Source: Flavobacterium piscis
GTDB taxonomy: Bacteria > Bacteroidota > Bacteroidia > Flavobacteriales > Flavobacteriaceae
Assembly (NCBI RefSeq): GCF_001686925.1
Contig: NZ_LVEN01000012.1
Span: forward strand, 186,001 to 250,000
DNA length: 64,000 nucleotides
Direction of reading: 5' to 3'
The stretch's first letter is position 1. Every line of letters begins with the position of its first letter. The notes under the pieces were generated by a model. That model saw nothing but the letters and a program-made list of their open reading frames with translations, ran no database searches and was not told the DNA's origin. The position numbers were made by a program, and so were the translations under genes. Below, piece by piece: positions 1-9,084 of the stretch.

Positions 1-642
1 TGATTTTCCGGCTGAACCATTTTCAACCTCAACCTCAACATTTAATGTTCCTGTTCCTTTTTTTACTTCCGGATATGCATAAACACCCCATTGTGCAATA
101 TGAACCGGATTAGAATATACCAACCACACATCACGGTAAATTCCTGAACCGGTGTACCATCTTGAATCGGCACTTTGACTGTGATCTACACGAACCGAAA
201 TCGTGTTTTCTCCACCGTATTTTACGTACGGAGTCGCATCATAAGCAAAAGAAATATATCCGTTTGGACGTTTTCCTAATGAATGTCCGTTAATGAAAAC
301 CTCGCTTCTGTTGTAAACGCCTTCAAAATACAAGTAGACTTTTTCGCCTGTTTTACTTTGAGGAATCGTAACGGATTTACGATACCAGCCAATTCCGCCT
401 GGTAAAAAACCGGTACAACTTGCCAATGTTGGGCTCAATTGTCCTTTTACGCTCCAGTCATGAGGAACGTTTACCGACTGCCATTTGCTATCGTCGTAAG
501 CTTGTTTTTGTGCATCCGGAGTATCCTGAAGATTGAATTTCCAGTTGTCATTGATTTTCTTTGAATCTCCAAACGAGATCTGACTGAATGCAGACAAACA
601 CGAAAAGAGAAATACGGGTAGTAAGATCTTTTTTGTAAACAT
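1..642 (-). CDS. GH2 family glycosidase (beta-galactosidase-like), N-terminal part only
   Basis: The gene starts at 642 and runs off the left edge; 214 codons are visible without a stop. It opens with a signal peptide (MFTKKILLPVFLFSCLSAFSQ, cleavage likely before the final Q), so it is exported. The visible part is the GH2 sugar-binding jelly roll: NDNWKF near residue 35, VPHDWS, GGIGWYRK, then FEGVYNRSEVFINGH and WYTGSGIYRDVWLV, which are hallmark GH2 segments. The TIM-barrel catalytic domain lies outside the window, so the substrate cannot be read. Family knowledge: beta-galactosidase, beta-glucuronidase or beta-mannosidase activity is possible; the sequence style is closest to beta-galactosidases. 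It follows two GH30 genes on the same strand and is probably the last visible gene of that polysaccharide locus. Confidence 0.88.
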   Translation of the reverse strand, partial: MFTKKILLPVFLFSCLSAFSQISFGDSKKINDNWKFNLQDTPDAQKQAYDDSKWQSVNVPHDWSVKGQLSPTLASCTGFLPGGIGWYRKSVTIPQSKTGEKVYLYFEGVYNRSEVFINGHSLGKRPNGYISFAYDATPYVKYGGENTISVRVDHSQSADSRWYTGSGIYRDVWLVYSNPVHIAQWGVYAYPEVKKGTGTLNVEVEVENGSAGKS

Positions 643-720
643 TTTTTTTAAGGTTCTAAGGTGCTGAGAATTTAATGTTCTAAGCTTTTGTTATTTTTTA
701 GTTGTTATTTTTATTTTTGG

Positions 721-830
721 TTTCAAGTTTCAGGTTTCAGGTTTCAGGTTTCAGGTTTTTAGTCGCAGTCTCAGTTTTCAAACTGTGACTGTAAACTGAG
801 ACTGAGACTGTAAACTGCGACTGAATACTA
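721..830. repeat. Heptamer tandem array plus imperfect inverted 6-7-mer array
   Basis: Positions 721-755 hold five head-to-tail copies of TTTCAGG (first copy TTTCAAG). Positions 759-830 hold words of the form CTGNGA/CTGTAAA repeated every 6-7 bases, with a left arm (AGTCGCAGTCTCAGTTTT) complementary to the right part, so the block can fold into a long hairpin. It runs up to and into the stop codon of the GH30 gene (828-830). It could slow or end transcription between the GH30 and GH2 genes; that role is inferred. Confidence 0.75.
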
Positions 831-2414
831 AAACTGTAACTCCCCTACAAACGTCACTATCGATTTTGCGGGAATTTCGAGATTATCGATTTTTTGAGTT
901 GCTGCTCTTTTTAAATTCGAAGTATCTGAGGTTATGTAAGGTGTAAAATCATTGTTTTTCACCGTTCCTTTCGATAAATTGAATTTGTATTTCTGGGCTG
1001 ATTTTCCAACGTTTACAGCAACTACAATTAGCTTTTTGTTTTCGACATCTTTGTAAGCGGTAAGCATTACATCGTTTGCTGCTTCCAGATCGTTTTGGTT
1101 GGGAACATCGATTCTAAGCATTCCCGGACGTACAAACAAAGAGTAATTTCCTAAAGCCCAAAGTAGTTTTGAATCGTGAAATTCTCCGTCATTCTTTACG
1201 TAATCCGGTGCTGTTCCTCCGTTGCTTTTTCCGTCATCAAGATAAATCAGACCGTCTTTGTAATCAACACGTGTTAGCGATGTCCACCATTGCCATGAAG
1301 CGGCATTGGCAACAGCAATATCATTATGAATCAAACGCCCTACGAATAAAGCAGTTTGCATTCCTAAATCTCTTCCTCCACCTGAACCGCCCGGAATTTC
1401 AGCTTCTCCCGGATTTTCTAAAATACAATATTCCGACTGCCAGTATTTTAATCCCGGATTTTGTTTGATGTTGGCAGCAATTAATTTTCTGCTTAAAACC
1501 TGTCTTTCAATTGGCCAGGTAGTAAAATAACTATGTCCTAAAATGACGTTTTTTACATTTGGGAATTTTGAAACGTTGGTTTTTGTTTTTCCAAAGAAAT
1601 AATCAATTTGCTTGTCGCGGTTTTCCGAATTTACATTTTCGTATAAATAATCGATTTGTGCGGCTTCGGCAATGACGATTTCTGTATTCATTTTATTCGC
1701 TTTCAGTTTTTCTGAAAGTGATTTGGTCAAATCGTAAATTTCCTGATTGGTTGCCGGAGTTCCTTCCTGACTGTTGGTGTCACCGTGTTTTGGCATCCAT
1801 TCCCATTGCGGTTCGTTTATTGGGCTTACATAATCGAATTTGATTCCTTCTTTCTTTTCCAATCCCTGAATACTTTGAACTAGAAAATCGGCAAATTTTG
1901 GCATTGCACCATCTTTTAGATTCAGTTTATTCTTTTCGGATGCAAAAGATAATCTGTTTTTGGTCATGTAAACCGGCGGACTATTGGTAAAAATCAGGAA
2001 TTTTTCGACACCACGTTTTTTCGCCGCCTGCAGGAACCATCTTTGTCCTTCTTGTTTATTAAAATCGTAAGTTCCGTCTGCCTGCAAAAAAGATTCGCTT
2101 CTTCTCCACTCGTCCGACACTTTACTTTTTTCGCCTTGCTCCGTACTTCCCGCACCAAGATTAAACCTCCAGATCGAAAGTCCGATTCCTTTTGGATTTC
2201 CCTGTGCATCGATTTCTTTGCTAAAAAGCAAATCGGCAATGGCATTCTTTTTTTGTTCCGGCCAATTTTTCCCCACAAACTGGCATCTCCAGGCATCAGA
2301 GCCTCCAAAACCGTCCATGGTTTGTACTACATAATCAGTGCTAATGGTTATGGTTCGCTGTGCATACGACAGCGAACTCATGACCAATAAAAGCGAGATG
2401 TATACTTTTCTCAT
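828..2414 (-). CDS. GH30 family glycoside hydrolase, secreted
   Basis: 528 residues with a signal peptide (MRKVYISLLLVMSSLSYAQ). The clan GH-A barrel of GH30 is supported by the acid/base motif NEPQWEW (Glu201) and the nucleophile motif YWQSEYC (Glu328), about 127 residues apart as expected, and by the opening MDGFGGSDAW. The last ~90 residues form the small beta-sandwich usual in GH30. It is a close paralogue of the next upstream GH30 protein (WRFNLG, SWQWWTSLTR, DGLIYLDDG and AKSIVTFVG recur). A retaining endo- or exo-acting beta-glycosidase is expected; beta-1,6-galactan, beta-1,6-glucan or another beta-glycan are all possible. No lipobox is seen, so it may be periplasmic or secreted, unlike its lipoprotein paralogue. 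Confidence 0.9.
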   Translation of the reverse strand: MRKVYISLLLVMSSLSYAQRTITISTDYVVQTMDGFGGSDAWRCQFVGKNWPEQKKNAIADLLFSKEIDAQGNPKGIGLSIWRFNLGAGSTEQGEKSKVSDEWRRSESFLQADGTYDFNKQEGQRWFLQAAKKRGVEKFLIFTNSPPVYMTKNRLSFASEKNKLNLKDGAMPKFADFLVQSIQGLEKKEGIKFDYVSPINEPQWEWMPKHGDTNSQEGTPATNQEIYDLTKSLSEKLKANKMNTEIVIAEAAQIDYLYENVNSENRDKQIDYFFGKTKTNVSKFPNVKNVILGHSYFTTWPIERQVLSRKLIAANIKQNPGLKYWQSEYCILENPGEAEIPGGSGGGRDLGMQTALFVGRLIHNDIAVANAASWQWWTSLTRVDYKDGLIYLDDGKSNGGTAPDYVKNDGEFHDSKLLWALGNYSLFVRPGMLRIDVPNQNDLEAANDVMLTAYKDVENKKLIVVAVNVGKSAQKYKFNLSKGTVKNNDFTPYITSDTSNLKRAATQKIDNLEIPAKSIVTFVGELQF

Positions 2415-2483
2415 TATTTTATTATTCTTTCTGATTTTAATCTACTATTTTCTATGACAGCCTTGCTATATTTCGGCAGTATT

Positions 2484-2516
2484 ACCTTTGTCAAAGTTTT
2501 AAACTTTGACAAAGGT
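2484..2516. repeat. Perfect hairpin of the ACCTTTGTCAAAG type
   Basis: ACCTTTGTCAAAGTTT is followed at once by its reverse complement, giving a near loop-free palindrome. A second copy lies at 2658-2690 and a variant at 61749-61781, in each case beside the GTCAT...ATGAC repeat family. Confidence 0.8.
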
Positions 2517-2538
2517 TTCTGAAGCTTTTATCGTAATC

Positions 2539-2642
2539 TTGTCATTTCGACGAAGGAGAAATCTTCGCAAGTAGCTCGACAATCTTTGTCGTCCTTGATT
2601 ATAGAATTACTTACTTGTCCTTCGACTTCGCTCAGGATGACA
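2539..2642. repeat. Dispersed palindromic element, GTCAT...ATGAC family, copy 1
   Basis: Starts with TTGTCATTTCGACGAAGGAG and ends with CTCAGGATGACA, the inverted equivalent. Four more copies are seen at 11141-11286, 38535-38636, 61633-61733 and 61793-61866, all intergenic. It occupies the gap between the two GH30 genes. Confidence 0.8.
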
Positions 2643-2657
2643 TAGCTTGCGGTTATA

Positions 2658-2690
2658 ACCTTTGTCAAAGTTTAAAACTTTGACAAAGGT
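2658..2690. repeat. Second copy of the ACCTTTGTCAAAG hairpin
   Basis: Same palindrome as at 2484-2516; the two copies bracket the GTCAT...ATGAC element on both sides, so the 2484-2690 block looks like one composite unit. Confidence 0.78.
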
Positions 2691-2754
2691 CTGCGCGGTA
2701 AATCGCTATCTATTAAAACCTCAGTACCTTAGCAACTTAGTCCCTTAGAACCTC

Positions 2755-4392
2755 TTACTTATATGTCCCTACATAAGTCACAATTGACTTGGCAGGAATT
2801 TCAAATCCAGAAGCTTCAACAGCGGTTCCTTTTTTCAAGCTTAATGTTTCAGAAGTGGTATAAGGTGTCAATTTATTATCTGTTAATGCACCGCCTGAAA
2901 GGTTTAGTTTATAGGCTTTCGCCGATTTGCCAACGTTTACTGCTACAACTACTAATTTTTTTGTTGCGGCATCTTTGTATGCAGTAACCATTACACCATT
3001 CACGGAAGTGGCATTATCAACACTTGGAATCTGAACTCTCACCATTCCCGGTTTTACGAAAAATGAAAAGTTTCCTAATGCCCAAAGTGTTTTTGCATCT
3101 CTGACAAAACCGTCGTTTTTGCAATAATCTGCATTTCCTGCTCCGTTGCTTGAACCATCGTCTACGTGAATTAAACCGTCTTTGTAATCTCCGCGGCTGA
3201 TGGCTGTCCACCATTGCCATGACGAAACACCTCCAACGGCAATATCTGTACTGATGATACGGGCTGTCCAAAGTGCGGTTTGAATTCCTAAATCTCTTCC
3301 CGGACCTGCTCCGCCTGGTAATTCAGCTGTTCCAGGGCTTTCTAAAACACAATATTCTGATGACCAAAGACTTAATCCAGGAACTGACTGTGTTCTTGTT
3401 GCCGCCAATTGTCTTGAATACACTAATTCTGTCAATGGCCAGGCTTGCCAGTAACTGTGTCCTGAAATGGTCTTTTTTACATTTGGTAATCCTGCAATAT
3501 TTTTAGCCGAATTAACTCCGAAGAAATAATCGATTTGGTTCGATCTGTTTTCTTTACCAGAAACTGTTTTGTATAAATGTTCGTAAGCTGCCGTTTCACC
3601 TACAACAATCTGAGAAGTTAATCCTTTTGATTGTAATTTTGGAGAAAGTACATTTACAAAACTATAAATATTGGTATTCGTAGCCGGTGAACCTTCTTGT
3701 CCTGAACCGTCCCACTCGTATTGTGGTTCATTAAACGGAGACACGTAATCGATTGTTAAACCGTGCTCTGATTTTAATTTATCTAAAGAGTTTATCCAGA
3801 AATCAGCCAATTCTGACCATTTTCCATCTTTTAAATTATAAAATTCTTTTATTGATGCATGCGCTTTTCCGTTTTGCGTTAAATATACCGGAGCACTATT
3901 GGTGAAAGCCAGTAATTTTTCTAAACCACGTTCTTTTGCTGCTTTCATGAACCAAACCTGTCCGGCTTGTTTGTTCATGTTATAGGTAACTCCATCCGTA
4001 GTAAAACATTCAGTACGTCTCCATTCGTCTGTAATATCGCTTGCATCTCCCTGCTCAGCACTTCCTGAACCCAGGTTGAAACGCCATAACGATAAACCAA
4101 TTCCTTTTGGATTTCCGTCTGCATCTACTTCTTTACTGAAAAGTAAATCGGCTATTTTGTTTTTTTTATCCGAAGGCCAATTTCTTCCTATAAAATTACA
4201 TTGCCACGCATCAGAAGCTCCAAAGCTTTCCATTGTTTGAAGATTTGCATCAAGATTGATACTTAACTCCGCTGTAGTATTTTCAGCATCTGAATTCCCG
4301 TTGTTTTCTGAATCGCAGCTTACCAAAAAAGAGTTTGCGAAAAGTAAGCCTGCACACAGCAGACTTACTTTATTATTGTTGATTAATCTCAT
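2755..4392 (-). CDS. GH30 family glycoside hydrolase, outer-membrane lipoprotein
   Basis: 545 residues. The N-terminus ends in a lipobox (NSFLVSC followed by DSE), so surface or outer-membrane anchoring is likely. GH30 catalytic pair: Glu222 in SPFNEPQYEW and Glu346 in LWSSEYC. The opening SFGASDAWQCNFIG and the end AKSIVTYVG match the neighbouring paralogue, from which it differs by the lipid anchor. The start codon lies one base after the SusD stop codon, so translation is coupled to SusD. A sensible inference is that this enzyme cuts the polymer at the surface while the non-lipidated paralogue acts on imported fragments. Exact linkage specificity is not readable. Confidence 0.9.
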   Translation of the reverse strand: MRLINNNKVSLLCAGLLFANSFLVSCDSENNGNSDAENTTAELSINLDANLQTMESFGASDAWQCNFIGRNWPSDKKNKIADLLFSKEVDADGNPKGIGLSLWRFNLGSGSAEQGDASDITDEWRRTECFTTDGVTYNMNKQAGQVWFMKAAKERGLEKLLAFTNSAPVYLTQNGKAHASIKEFYNLKDGKWSELADFWINSLDKLKSEHGLTIDYVSPFNEPQYEWDGSGQEGSPATNTNIYSFVNVLSPKLQSKGLTSQIVVGETAAYEHLYKTVSGKENRSNQIDYFFGVNSAKNIAGLPNVKKTISGHSYWQAWPLTELVYSRQLAATRTQSVPGLSLWSSEYCVLESPGTAELPGGAGPGRDLGIQTALWTARIISTDIAVGGVSSWQWWTAISRGDYKDGLIHVDDGSSNGAGNADYCKNDGFVRDAKTLWALGNFSFFVKPGMVRVQIPSVDNATSVNGVMVTAYKDAATKKLVVVAVNVGKSAKAYKLNLSGGALTDNKLTPYTTSETLSLKKGTAVEASGFEIPAKSIVTYVGTYK

Positions 4393-4393
4393 T

Positions 4394-5995
4394 TTAGTAA
4401 TTAGGATTTTGAGTGATTACACCTCCGCTTAAATCAATTTCTAGTTGAGGTATTGGCCATAATAAGTGTTTTGCAGGATTAAAATTGATTCCTTTATCCT
4501 GAGGTTCTCTCAAATTGGTCGTTTCGTAAGGATCTGTAGAATTCAGGTTGTACTGAACAAAAGTTCCGTTTGGCCCCATCAATGATTCAATTACCGGTCT
4601 TCCTGTATTTGGATCTTTTTCACGACGGATATCAAACATACGTAATCCTTCGAAAGCCAACTCTAAACGACGCTCTTTGTAGATTTGTCTTAAAAGTGTT
4701 GGTCCTGATAATCCTGTTTTTGGATCTAATTTTACACGGGCTCTAATGATGTTGATATCTCCTAAAGCGTCTCCGCCAGTATGATAATTAGCTTCTGCAC
4801 GTGTTAAATACATTTCGGCCAAACGAATCAACGGAATATTCAATGGTAAGTGACCGTCTTTTTTGTCTAATGCACGACGAGTTGCTATCGGAATATAATA
4901 CTTACGAATGATACGCCCTGATTTATTGTCGTTTAAGCTGAATTTGTGTGTTGGATTTAAAACCTCATCTCCATAAGCTGCTTCTCCCCATTTTGTAATA
5001 GTACTTCTGCGACGAATTACATCATTTTCAGAAAGGTAAGCATTCTCTAAATCACTGGTTGGCATACACCATCCCCAACCGTCAAGAACATCTCCCGCAT
5101 CATTACTCGGGAAGTTTTTCTTGTCTTCACCTCTGGCTCCTGCCAAAGTTGGTAAAGCAGCTCCAAGAGCTTTATCCTGTACAGACGAAGTTTGTGCTTC
5201 AAGAATAGACTCTACTCCGTTATGATTGTTTACATTCCAGATGTTTAAGAAATCAGCTTCTAAAGCAAAAGGTCCTTCGGTAATTACTTTGTTTGAATAT
5301 AATTTGGCCTCAGCCCATTTTTCCTGAAACAACGATACACGCGCCAATAAAGCATAAGCTGCCCATTTGTTGATTCTTCCGTTTCTGGCTACCGGAGTAT
5401 TATCCAGTTTTGCAGCAGATTCTTTAAGATCAGCTTCGATTTGAGCGTAAACATCTGCAACGGGACTACGTTGTAAATTCAGATCAGAAGTTCCTAATAC
5501 TTTTGTATATAGAGGAACTGCTCCAAAAAGATTCACCAATTCGTAGTAGCAATACGCTCTTACAAATAAGGATTCTCCCATATATTGATTTTTCTGCGCA
5601 TCAGGAATTGGTGATGCAGCCATTTTCTCTAAACCAATGTTGGCTGATTGAATGGTGTAATAATGAGCAGTATAAATACTGTTCATGTCTCCCATATTAT
5701 CTGGCGTTATCAGGTATTGTGAAGCTGGCCTGTGTGCGCCACTATCCTGACCTGTATTTCCCATCCAGGCATCATCAGTTGCCATTTCATTGGTTACTCT
5801 TGGTGCAACTAATGTCCACCAATCCTTAGCCAATAATAATCTTTGTGTTAATTCATTGGCATAATTCTCACATTCCTGTGCGGTTTGAAAATAGTTCTCT
5901 AAGGTTTGTTTCCCTCTTTCGTCTTTTTCAATAAAATCGCTGCATGAAACTGCAACCAGAGAAAAAGCTAGTATTGATAATATCGTTTTTTTCAT
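4394..5995 (-). CDS. SusD/RagB-family glycan-binding lipoprotein
   Basis: 533 residues. Lipoprotein signal (LVAVSC, mature Cys19). Typical SusD fold: TPR-rich N-terminal half (ESLFVRAYCYYELVNLFGAVPLYT near residue 150) and the C-terminal SusD block (IPLIRLAEMYLTRAEA, YKERRLELAFEGLRMFDIRR, HLLWPIPQLEID). It forms the lid of the SusC transporter at the cell surface and captures oligosaccharides. It lies 11 bases after SusC and one base before the lipoprotein GH30, within one operon. Confidence 0.96.
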   Translation of the reverse strand: MKKTILSILAFSLVAVSCSDFIEKDERGKQTLENYFQTAQECENYANELTQRLLLAKDWWTLVAPRVTNEMATDDAWMGNTGQDSGAHRPASQYLITPDNMGDMNSIYTAHYYTIQSANIGLEKMAASPIPDAQKNQYMGESLFVRAYCYYELVNLFGAVPLYTKVLGTSDLNLQRSPVADVYAQIEADLKESAAKLDNTPVARNGRINKWAAYALLARVSLFQEKWAEAKLYSNKVITEGPFALEADFLNIWNVNNHNGVESILEAQTSSVQDKALGAALPTLAGARGEDKKNFPSNDAGDVLDGWGWCMPTSDLENAYLSENDVIRRRSTITKWGEAAYGDEVLNPTHKFSLNDNKSGRIIRKYYIPIATRRALDKKDGHLPLNIPLIRLAEMYLTRAEANYHTGGDALGDINIIRARVKLDPKTGLSGPTLLRQIYKERRLELAFEGLRMFDIRREKDPNTGRPVIESLMGPNGTFVQYNLNSTDPYETTNLREPQDKGINFNPAKHLLWPIPQLEIDLSGGVITQNPNY

Positions 5996-6006
5996 GTCGT
6001 TTTTTA

Positions 6007-9000
6007 TTAAAATGCTACATTAAGACCCATCAAAATAGTCGGCTGAACAGGATAGTTCCATCCTCCAAAACCTGATCCTTTTACTCTGTCGCCTTTGTCA
6101 GGATCTCCTCCTGCAACTTCAGGATCAACACCATCGTATTTGGTCCATGTCCATAAATTTTGTCCTGATAATGAGATTCTCAATTTGTCTAAACCAAACT
6201 TGTTGTAGAATGAATATCCAACCTGAAGGTTTTTCATACGTACAAACGAACCATCTTCAACATATAAAGAAGAGAATTTGGTAAAGTTTTCGTTGTTATC
6301 ATCTTTAGACAAACGAGGAACACGGTTTGAAGTTCCTTCACCATGCCATGCCATTTGGTCTAATCCGCTTACTTTGTTGGTTAAACTTGCACCATTGTAT
6401 AAATCCGAAATGTTTTCGTTTACGATTTCATTTCCAATACTTGAATAAAAATTGGCTACTAAATCAAATTGTTTATAAGCAAAATTCAAATTCAGACCTA
6501 CATTATAATCTGCCCATGGCGAACCAATTTTTGTACGGTCTTTTTCGTCTATTTTTCCGTCACCGTTTACATCTTTAAAACGAACATCTCCTACCTGAGC
6601 ATATGGTTGTAATTTTGTTCCGTGCTCGTCTGTATGCGAATTCAATTGCGTTTGGTTTTGGAATAAACCATCAGCCACATATCCGTAGAAAAATCCAGGT
6701 TCTTCTCCTTTTATCGTTAAGGTTCTGTTTCCTGCTCCGTAAAGTTTTTCTCCTTCAGATGATAATGAAAGCATTTCTATGTTTACTGTTGTAAAAGTTA
6801 CATCAACTCCATAAGAGAAATCTCCTTTTTTATCTTTATAAGAAAGCAATAAATCAATACCGCTTGATTGCATAGAACCTACATTTGACCAGATTCTTGA
6901 ATTATCCGGAAAACCACTATAAGTTGGAAATTGTTTCAGGAACAACATATCCTTGGTTTTCTTTTGATAATATTCTAAAGATCCTGATAGTTTGTTTTTC
7001 CATAATCCGAAATCAAGTCCAAAACTCATATCTTCTACCGTTTCCCATTTAATGTCTTTATTCGCCATTGATGATGGGAAAGAAGTATCGCCCACTACAT
7101 CGCCAATAGGATAAAATCCTTGCCCTATGTTGGATTGATAAACTGCTGTTGGCAATCCCTGATTTCCTACTTTACCCCAACCGGCTCTAAATCTTAAATC
7201 GCTTAAAACATCTTTTGTAGACTCCATAAATCCTTCATTAAGAATTCTCCATGAAACAGATGCCGACGGGAAATTAGCCCATTTGTTATTGGTCATGAAT
7301 TTAGAAGAACCATCACGTCTGAATGTTCCTGTAAAATAATATTTACTGTCATAATTGTATGAGAAACGAGAAATATAAGACATCAAAGAACTTGACCAGC
7401 TGTTACCACCACTATTACGGTTTTTGGTTGCGGCATTTAATTCTCTCATGGCGTCAGTATTATTAGGAACTCCTTCTCCGTATCCCCAAAGATCTTTACC
7501 ATTGTATTCTTCCATGGTATTACCTACCATTAAAGAGAAATTATGCTTTTCTGCAAATGCTCTTGAATAAGTAATAGTGTTTTGCCATGTCCAGTCAACA
7601 TTTGTTGTATTCCATCTTTCGATCGTATTAATTTCTGCTTTTTCGTGTGCAGCATCAATTACGAAATCCGGTGTAAATTTGCTTCTAACTTTATCTCCTA
7701 CTTCTACAGAAGCCTGAGTACGAATTACTAAACCTTTTATTGGCGTATATTGCAAGTAACCGTTTGTATTTAAGTTGTACTGATCTGTAAAATCATCATA
7801 ACGTTTTACAGATGCAACAGGATTCCAAACGTATGAAGGAGAACGAGCAAAAATGCTGTATTCGTTTTCTAAACCTGTCAATTGATCTGCTGGTTTATAG
7901 ACTGGCGTAATAGGATCAATTTTATCAAAATCAGCCCAGTTTCCAGGAGCTCCATAAGTTTCGTAACGAGGATTTAAAGTAATTCCGGCAGAAAATTTAT
8001 CTGAGAATTTAAAATCGTTATTGATTCTCATCGTGATTCTTTCCCATCCTCCCACTTCATAAATAGATTCTGAGTTATAATAGTTTAAACTAATAGCATA
8101 AGTATGTTTATCAGAACCTCCGCTAACTCCCAAAGAAGCGTTTGTTACGGGCGCTCCGGACTTAATTCCAGCTTTCCACCAATCAGTTGTTTTTCCTTGG
8201 TATTGAGACGGATTTGGCAAATAATCTGCATAACCTGAGTTGTTGTAGGCTTTGTTCATAATTGTAGCATAACCAACAGCATCTGACATATTATAAGGAT
8301 TGTTCATCATCTGAATCCCTGAACTCATATCAAAATTGAATCTTGTCTGACCACTTTTACCTTTTTTGGTCGTGATCAAGATAACTCCGTTCGAAGCTCG
8401 GGAACCATAAATGGCACTCGCAGAAGCATCTTTTAAAACCTCCATCGATTCAATCTCATTATTGCTTAAAAAGTTGATGCTTGTTCCCATCGGGATTCCA
8501 TCTACCACATAAAGCGGATCTGTATTAAGGTTTACCGTAGAAATTCCACGAATTAAAACCCTTGGCTGAGCGCCCGGACCACCCTGACCTGTAACCTGAA
8601 CTCCGGCAACTTTACCCTGCAAAGATTCTGCAACGTTACCCACAGTCATGGTTTGAAGCTCTTTTCCTTTTATAGAAGAAATCGAACTCGTTACATCGCT
8701 CTTTTTTACAGCAGCGTAACCCACCACAACAATCTCGTCAAGAACCTGACTTGACTCTTCAAGAATCACATTTAGAACGGTTTGCTCTCCTACCGAAATT
8801 GTTTTATTGGCAAAGCCAATGAACGAAAACTCGATCTGGGCATTTTTATTGGGAACAGAAATCGTAAAATTTCCATCAAAATCTGTAGCAGCTGAACTTG
8901 CAGTTCCTTTTACCATTAAGTTTACTCCCGGAATGGGCACATTGCCTTTATCCTTAACGGTTCCTTTTACTGTTATTTGACCAAATGTCGCAGCACTGCA

Positions 9001-9039
9001 CAACATGGTGATAAACAACCATATAAATTTATATTTCAT
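6007..9039 (-). CDS. SusC/RagA-family TonB-dependent outer-membrane transporter
   Basis: 1010 residues. Signal peptide, then a carboxypeptidase-regulatory-like domain (KGTVKDKGNVPIPGVNL to about residue 100), a TonB-box-like segment (LDEIVVVGY), the plug domain (residues ~115-225, with ALYVVDGIP-type and SNGVILITTKKG motifs) and a long beta-barrel ending in an aromatic residue (LNVAF). This is the standard SusC architecture for importing glycan fragments with its SusD partner, encoded directly downstream. It is preceded by 45 bases separating it from the SusE-position lipoprotein gene. Confidence 0.97.
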   Translation of the reverse strand: MKYKFIWLFITMLCSAATFGQITVKGTVKDKGNVPIPGVNLMVKGTASSAATDFDGNFTISVPNKNAQIEFSFIGFANKTISVGEQTVLNVILEESSQVLDEIVVVGYAAVKKSDVTSSISSIKGKELQTMTVGNVAESLQGKVAGVQVTGQGGPGAQPRVLIRGISTVNLNTDPLYVVDGIPMGTSINFLSNNEIESMEVLKDASASAIYGSRASNGVILITTKKGKSGQTRFNFDMSSGIQMMNNPYNMSDAVGYATIMNKAYNNSGYADYLPNPSQYQGKTTDWWKAGIKSGAPVTNASLGVSGGSDKHTYAISLNYYNSESIYEVGGWERITMRINNDFKFSDKFSAGITLNPRYETYGAPGNWADFDKIDPITPVYKPADQLTGLENEYSIFARSPSYVWNPVASVKRYDDFTDQYNLNTNGYLQYTPIKGLVIRTQASVEVGDKVRSKFTPDFVIDAAHEKAEINTIERWNTTNVDWTWQNTITYSRAFAEKHNFSLMVGNTMEEYNGKDLWGYGEGVPNNTDAMRELNAATKNRNSGGNSWSSSLMSYISRFSYNYDSKYYFTGTFRRDGSSKFMTNNKWANFPSASVSWRILNEGFMESTKDVLSDLRFRAGWGKVGNQGLPTAVYQSNIGQGFYPIGDVVGDTSFPSSMANKDIKWETVEDMSFGLDFGLWKNKLSGSLEYYQKKTKDMLFLKQFPTYSGFPDNSRIWSNVGSMQSSGIDLLLSYKDKKGDFSYGVDVTFTTVNIEMLSLSSEGEKLYGAGNRTLTIKGEEPGFFYGYVADGLFQNQTQLNSHTDEHGTKLQPYAQVGDVRFKDVNGDGKIDEKDRTKIGSPWADYNVGLNLNFAYKQFDLVANFYSSIGNEIVNENISDLYNGASLTNKVSGLDQMAWHGEGTSNRVPRLSKDDNNENFTKFSSLYVEDGSFVRMKNLQVGYSFYNKFGLDKLRISLSGQNLWTWTKYDGVDPEVAGGDPDKGDRVKGSGFGGWNYPVQPTILMGLNVAF

Positions 9040-9084
9040 ATTAAGATATTTTTTAATTAAATGTTATAGCCAGATGATAAGCTA

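Noticed and set aside
2043..2390. 115-codon ORF on the plus strand inside the GH30 gene
   Set aside because: Shadow of the opposite-strand coding frame; lacks any motif, as do the other antisense ORFs inside large genes.
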